From NCBI RefSeq assembly GCF_032854445.1, contig NC_088296.1, forward strand, positions 3,931,246 to 3,995,245: DNA of 64,000 nt, given 5' to 3'. The notes beneath the pieces were generated by a model, which was not told the DNA's origin, made no database searches, and saw only the letters and a list, made by a program, of their open reading frames with translations. A program made the position numbers and the translations under genes. The DNA is from Liolophura sinensis (Eukaryota > Mollusca > Polyplacophora > Chitonida > Chitonidae). This document shows positions 63,378 to 64,000 of this stretch, one piece after another (positions within the stretch are counted from its first letter, which is position 1; the number at the start of each line of letters is the position of its first letter).

Positions 63378-64000
63378 GATATCAAAACCAATCAATTCTG
63401 CACGTGGCCAACCCATGCAAAAACTCATAGAGTAAAACAACATAGAGAAAGCCAGTTGTCTGATGAGATGACGTGCGATTCCTTGCCATCCATCTTGGAG
63501 AGCGAACACCTGTTCTTGTCCGTTTGCTGCAAGATGTGGCCGTTGTCTTACTAGACGACCCATGATATCCCAAAGGTGATCTATGGGGGGCATATCTGGG
63601 GGGCATATCTGGGGAACATGCAGGCCAGGGCAAGACTTTGACTTCGTTGGAGTCCAGGAAGTTCTGCTCAAGCTGTATGGGGTCTGCTGGTACAGGGCAC
63701 CACATGGTTGAAGGAATGGCAAGACAACAGGACGTAGAATTTCATCCACGTAACGTTGAGCTGTAAGGTTCCCGTAGATGATGACCAGTGGTGTCGGCTC
63801 CTCTCCACAAATACCAACCCACACCATCAAGCTGGCGCCACCAAACAGTACCACCTCCTGGATGCATGATGCAGCCGTTCGTTGGCCTCTTCAAAGGTAA
63901 ACTCGCTGTCTGCCATCGGTTCGGAACAGACAGAAGCAGTTTTCATCCATGAAAACAACACGCCAATCACGTCACTGCCAACGACATACAATTCGAGCTC
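63378..64000 (-). pseudogene. Tc1-family transposase, broken, runs off the right edge
   Basis: Minus-strand pieces: VVFMDENCFCLF (first catalytic Asp region, ~63930), FGGASLMVWVGICGEEPTPL with VIIYGNLTAQRYVDEILRPV (63700-63850), then in a second frame SNEVKVLPWPACSPDMPP and back in the first frame DHLWDIMGRLVRQRP. The DNARPH segment with the second catalytic Asp is missing. A 13-bp duplication (GGGGGGCATATCT) at about 63587-63612 and frame changes break the gene. Typical DDE_3 transposase of the Tc1/mariner superfamily, inactive here. Terminal repeats not identified. Confidence 0.9.

Overview
This window is nuclear DNA from an animal, not from a microbe. Genes are split by GT-AG introns, intergenic DNA is AT-rich and mostly non-coding, and tRNA-derived SINEs, LINE, Ty3/Gypsy and Tc1 relics and many minisatellites are present. 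The SINE, LINE and TIR-domain types point to a lophotrochozoan, most likely a mollusc; that is an inference from recalled families and the species cannot be named.

The best gene lies on the minus strand at 53965-61299. Nine exons with matching phases encode the C-terminal 417 residues of an armadillo-repeat / TIR / SAM-like protein. Its 5' exons were not found. A second minus-strand gene (16147-19244, three 3' exons) encodes a secreted-type protein with a four-disulfide WAP domain followed by a VWC- or pacifastin-like Cys module. Two more first-exon candidates lie on the minus strand: a signal-peptide exon at 3574-3639 and a 68-codon exon at 47043-47247, each ending in a perfect splice donor.

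Layout: 0-6.7 kb has small repeats, SINE pieces and the signal-peptide exon. 7.1-8.3 kb has a SINE-B copy and a 40-bp minisatellite. 8.3-16 kb is mostly unassigned, with SINEs and a reverse-transcriptase remnant. 16-19.3 kb holds the WAP/VWC gene. 19.4-20.4 kb has nested SINEs and a perfect palindrome. 22.1-26.5 kb is a degenerate ~50-bp minisatellite split by a decayed LINE that carries a 2A-like motif. 26.6-31.1 kb is a decayed Ty3/Gypsy element with recognisable LTRs, a polypurine tract and a SINE nested in its 3' part. 32.4-34.5 kb holds two unrelated minisatellites with acidic reading frames. 36.8-37.3 kb is a 48-bp array. 38.5-41.4 kb is a satellite of ~66-bp monomers with higher-order units. 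41.4-49.3 kb is gene-poor apart from the 47-kb exon. 49.3-53.0 kb has four tandem arrays. 53.9-61.3 kb is the ARM-TIR-SAM gene, whose introns are packed with repeats. A broken Tc1-family transposase runs off the right edge.

Two SINE families recur. 'SINE-A' is ~265 bp, with a tRNA-like head (A and B boxes) and a tail ending in CAATCAAATAAATAAA. 'SINE-B' is ~320 bp, beginning GGGTTTAACGTCGTAC after a (TGAG)n run and ending in a tRNA-like segment. These names are used only here. Apart from splice-phase arithmetic and motif reading by eye, no searches or alignments were run.
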